A stretch of DNA of 64,000 bases, from NCBI GenBank assembly GCA_026129865.1, contig JAHCHG010000010.1, positions 1 through 64,000 on the forward strand, written 5' to 3'. Position 1 is the first letter of the stretch. Each line of letters opens with the position of its first letter. Source of the stretch: Pyrinomonadaceae bacterium (GTDB taxonomy: Bacteria; Acidobacteriota; Blastocatellia; Pyrinomonadales; Pyrinomonadaceae). The position numbers were made by a program, and so were the translations under genes. Positions 63,189 to 64,000 of the stretch are shown here, piece after piece. Below the pieces are notes generated by a model. It had not been told where the DNA came from. It made no database searches and saw only the letters and a list, made by a program, of their open reading frames with translations.

Positions 63189-63493
63189 ATTAACGCTCTG
63201 ATCCGCGAGTTTGAAAGCTAAGTATTATCGCCGCGCATGACGAAGCCGGCGCGGCGTTTATCGAAAAATTCTTCGCCGAATGTAAAATCGAATGTCCGAT
63301 TCGCCGACCGTTCCGCCGGCGTTTGTGATTGACCGCGAAGGACTTTTGGCGAAAAAACGTGAGTTTGACGCAAGAAAGCGGGATTTTGCCGGTGAAACCG
63401 AAGTTATATGTCCCGCTTCGCCGCCCGCTGACGGCTTATATCGAATTCACGTTATTTTCATTTAGTTTGACCGCTGAAGGTTAGGAGAATTTT
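63189..63493 (+). other. Non-coding stretch with possible gene debris
   Basis: One frame reads PTVPPAFVIDREGLLAKKREFDA and later KRDFAGETEV before a stop, with stops in the other frames. It looks like residue of a further decayed gene, but I cannot name it. No promoter is evident. Confidence 0.35.
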
Positions 63494-64000
63494 ATGCCGC
63501 AAAATCGTTTTGATTTGGAAACAGTAATAAGCGAGCGGGATTTTACCGCGCTCGGCGACGCCCTGCAAAATTTGTCGCCATCCGCGCTCGCCGATTTGAT
63601 CGGCGAAACGCCCATCCGGGATCAAGCGCCGGTGTTTCGCTCGCTGCCGCGTGAATTTGCCGCCGATGTCCTGGAATATCTGCCCGTGCGATCTCAGATC
63701 GAGCTGCTTAACTCACTGGAGCAGAAAGAAGCGGCAGCCATTCTCGACGAGATGGCGCCCGACGACCGCACGCGTTTGTTCGACGCGCTGCCTGATGATG
63801 AAAGGGAAAGATTTCTCGCCCTGCTCAGACCGGACGAACGCGGCGTTGCCGTGCGTTTTCTGGGCTTCCCGGAAGACAGCGTCGGGCGTCTGGCGACATC
63901 CGATTATGTGCGTTTGCGTCCCGATTGGACAATCGAACGCGCTCTCGCTCATATTCGCCGTTACGGAAACGACAGCGAAACTCTCAACGTGCTTTATATT
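63494..64000 (+). CDS. mgtE: MgtE-family magnesium transporter (5' part, cut by window end)
   Basis: 169 residues are present. TAGGAGAA upstream of ATG 63494 fixes the start. The MgtE N-terminal superhelical domain is clear: [69 protein letters not shown], then the entry into the CBS domain ([29 protein letters not shown]). The CBS domains and membrane channel lie beyond the window. It imports Mg2+ with closing controlled by cytoplasmic Mg2+. Confidence 0.9.
   Translation, partial: MPQNRFDLETVISERDFTALGDALQNLSPSALADLIGETPIRDQAPVFRSLPREFAADVLEYLPVRSQIELLNSLEQKEAAAILDEMAPDDRTRLFDALPDDERERFLALLRPDERGVAVRFLGFPEDSVGRLATSDYVRLRPDWTIERALAHIRRYGNDSETLNVLYI

Noticed and set aside
1-64000. CRISPR arrays, rRNA and tRNA genes
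   Set aside because: No regularly spaced repeat-spacer series was seen, and no rRNA or cloverleaf/T-loop pattern could be supported by eye. A tRNA-finding run would settle this.

Overview
The window looks like a chromosomal segment of an Acidobacteriota bacterium, most likely class Blastocatellia and close to Pyrinomonadaceae. This is inferred from recognisable protein families and from the number of unrelated palindromic (REP-like) repeats between genes; no marker gene is present to prove it. I saw no rRNA, tRNA or CRISPR array.

Layout. (1) 1-5.7 kb is an Rhs/polymorphic-toxin locus: the tail of an unknown protein, a 5'-truncated Rhs core with toxin tip 1, an overlapping small TonB-C-like partner, a second orphan Rhs core fragment with tip 2, an exported WG-repeat protein, and a decayed serine recombinase. 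(2) 5.7-24.7 kb is mostly ordinary chromosome. It holds a long minus-strand run (DoxX-like, macro domain, alpha-glucan phosphorylase, membrane protein, YtxJ, DUF971), then mtnA, an M28 peptidase, corA, an ABC exporter with a decayed MazEF-like pair inserted between its ATPase and permease genes, a CYTH protein, two exported proteins of unknown function, a VWA lipoprotein and a hybrid histidine kinase. (3) 24.7-35.4 kb is a stress block. An NtrC-type regulator with an intact GAFTGA motif and a CHASE-domain kinase sit among small envelope and stress genes (lmo0937-like, DUF883-like, a glycine-zipper repeat protein, Dps, YggT, GlsB/YeaQ, GrpE). Three of these genes have textbook -24/-12 sigma-54 promoters and two more have near-matches, which suggests a local sigma-54 stress regulon.

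(4) 35.5-53.4 kb is an AT-richer accessory region rich in redox, electrophile and stress functions: FMN-dependent glutamate-synthase-like protein, a Cys-rich MarR operon, an AraC regulator, glutathione-independent formaldehyde dehydrogenase, an HbpS/GlcG protein, a Gre factor, two pirins, a cytosine-deaminase-like amidohydrolase, MFS and FUSC transporters, a Balon/BaeRF-like ribosome hibernation factor, catalase and MliC-like lipoproteins. A pair of 16-bp direct repeats exactly 21 bp apart precedes the formaldehyde dehydrogenase gene and looks like an AraC operator. (5) 53.8-57.8 kb is a GC-richer two-gene unit, aconitase plus an MFS permease. (6) 58-64 kb holds an FMN reductase, a degenerate nucleotidyltransferase, a histidine kinase/response regulator pair, a tandem REP cluster, a decayed alcohol dehydrogenase and the start of mgtE, which runs off the window end.
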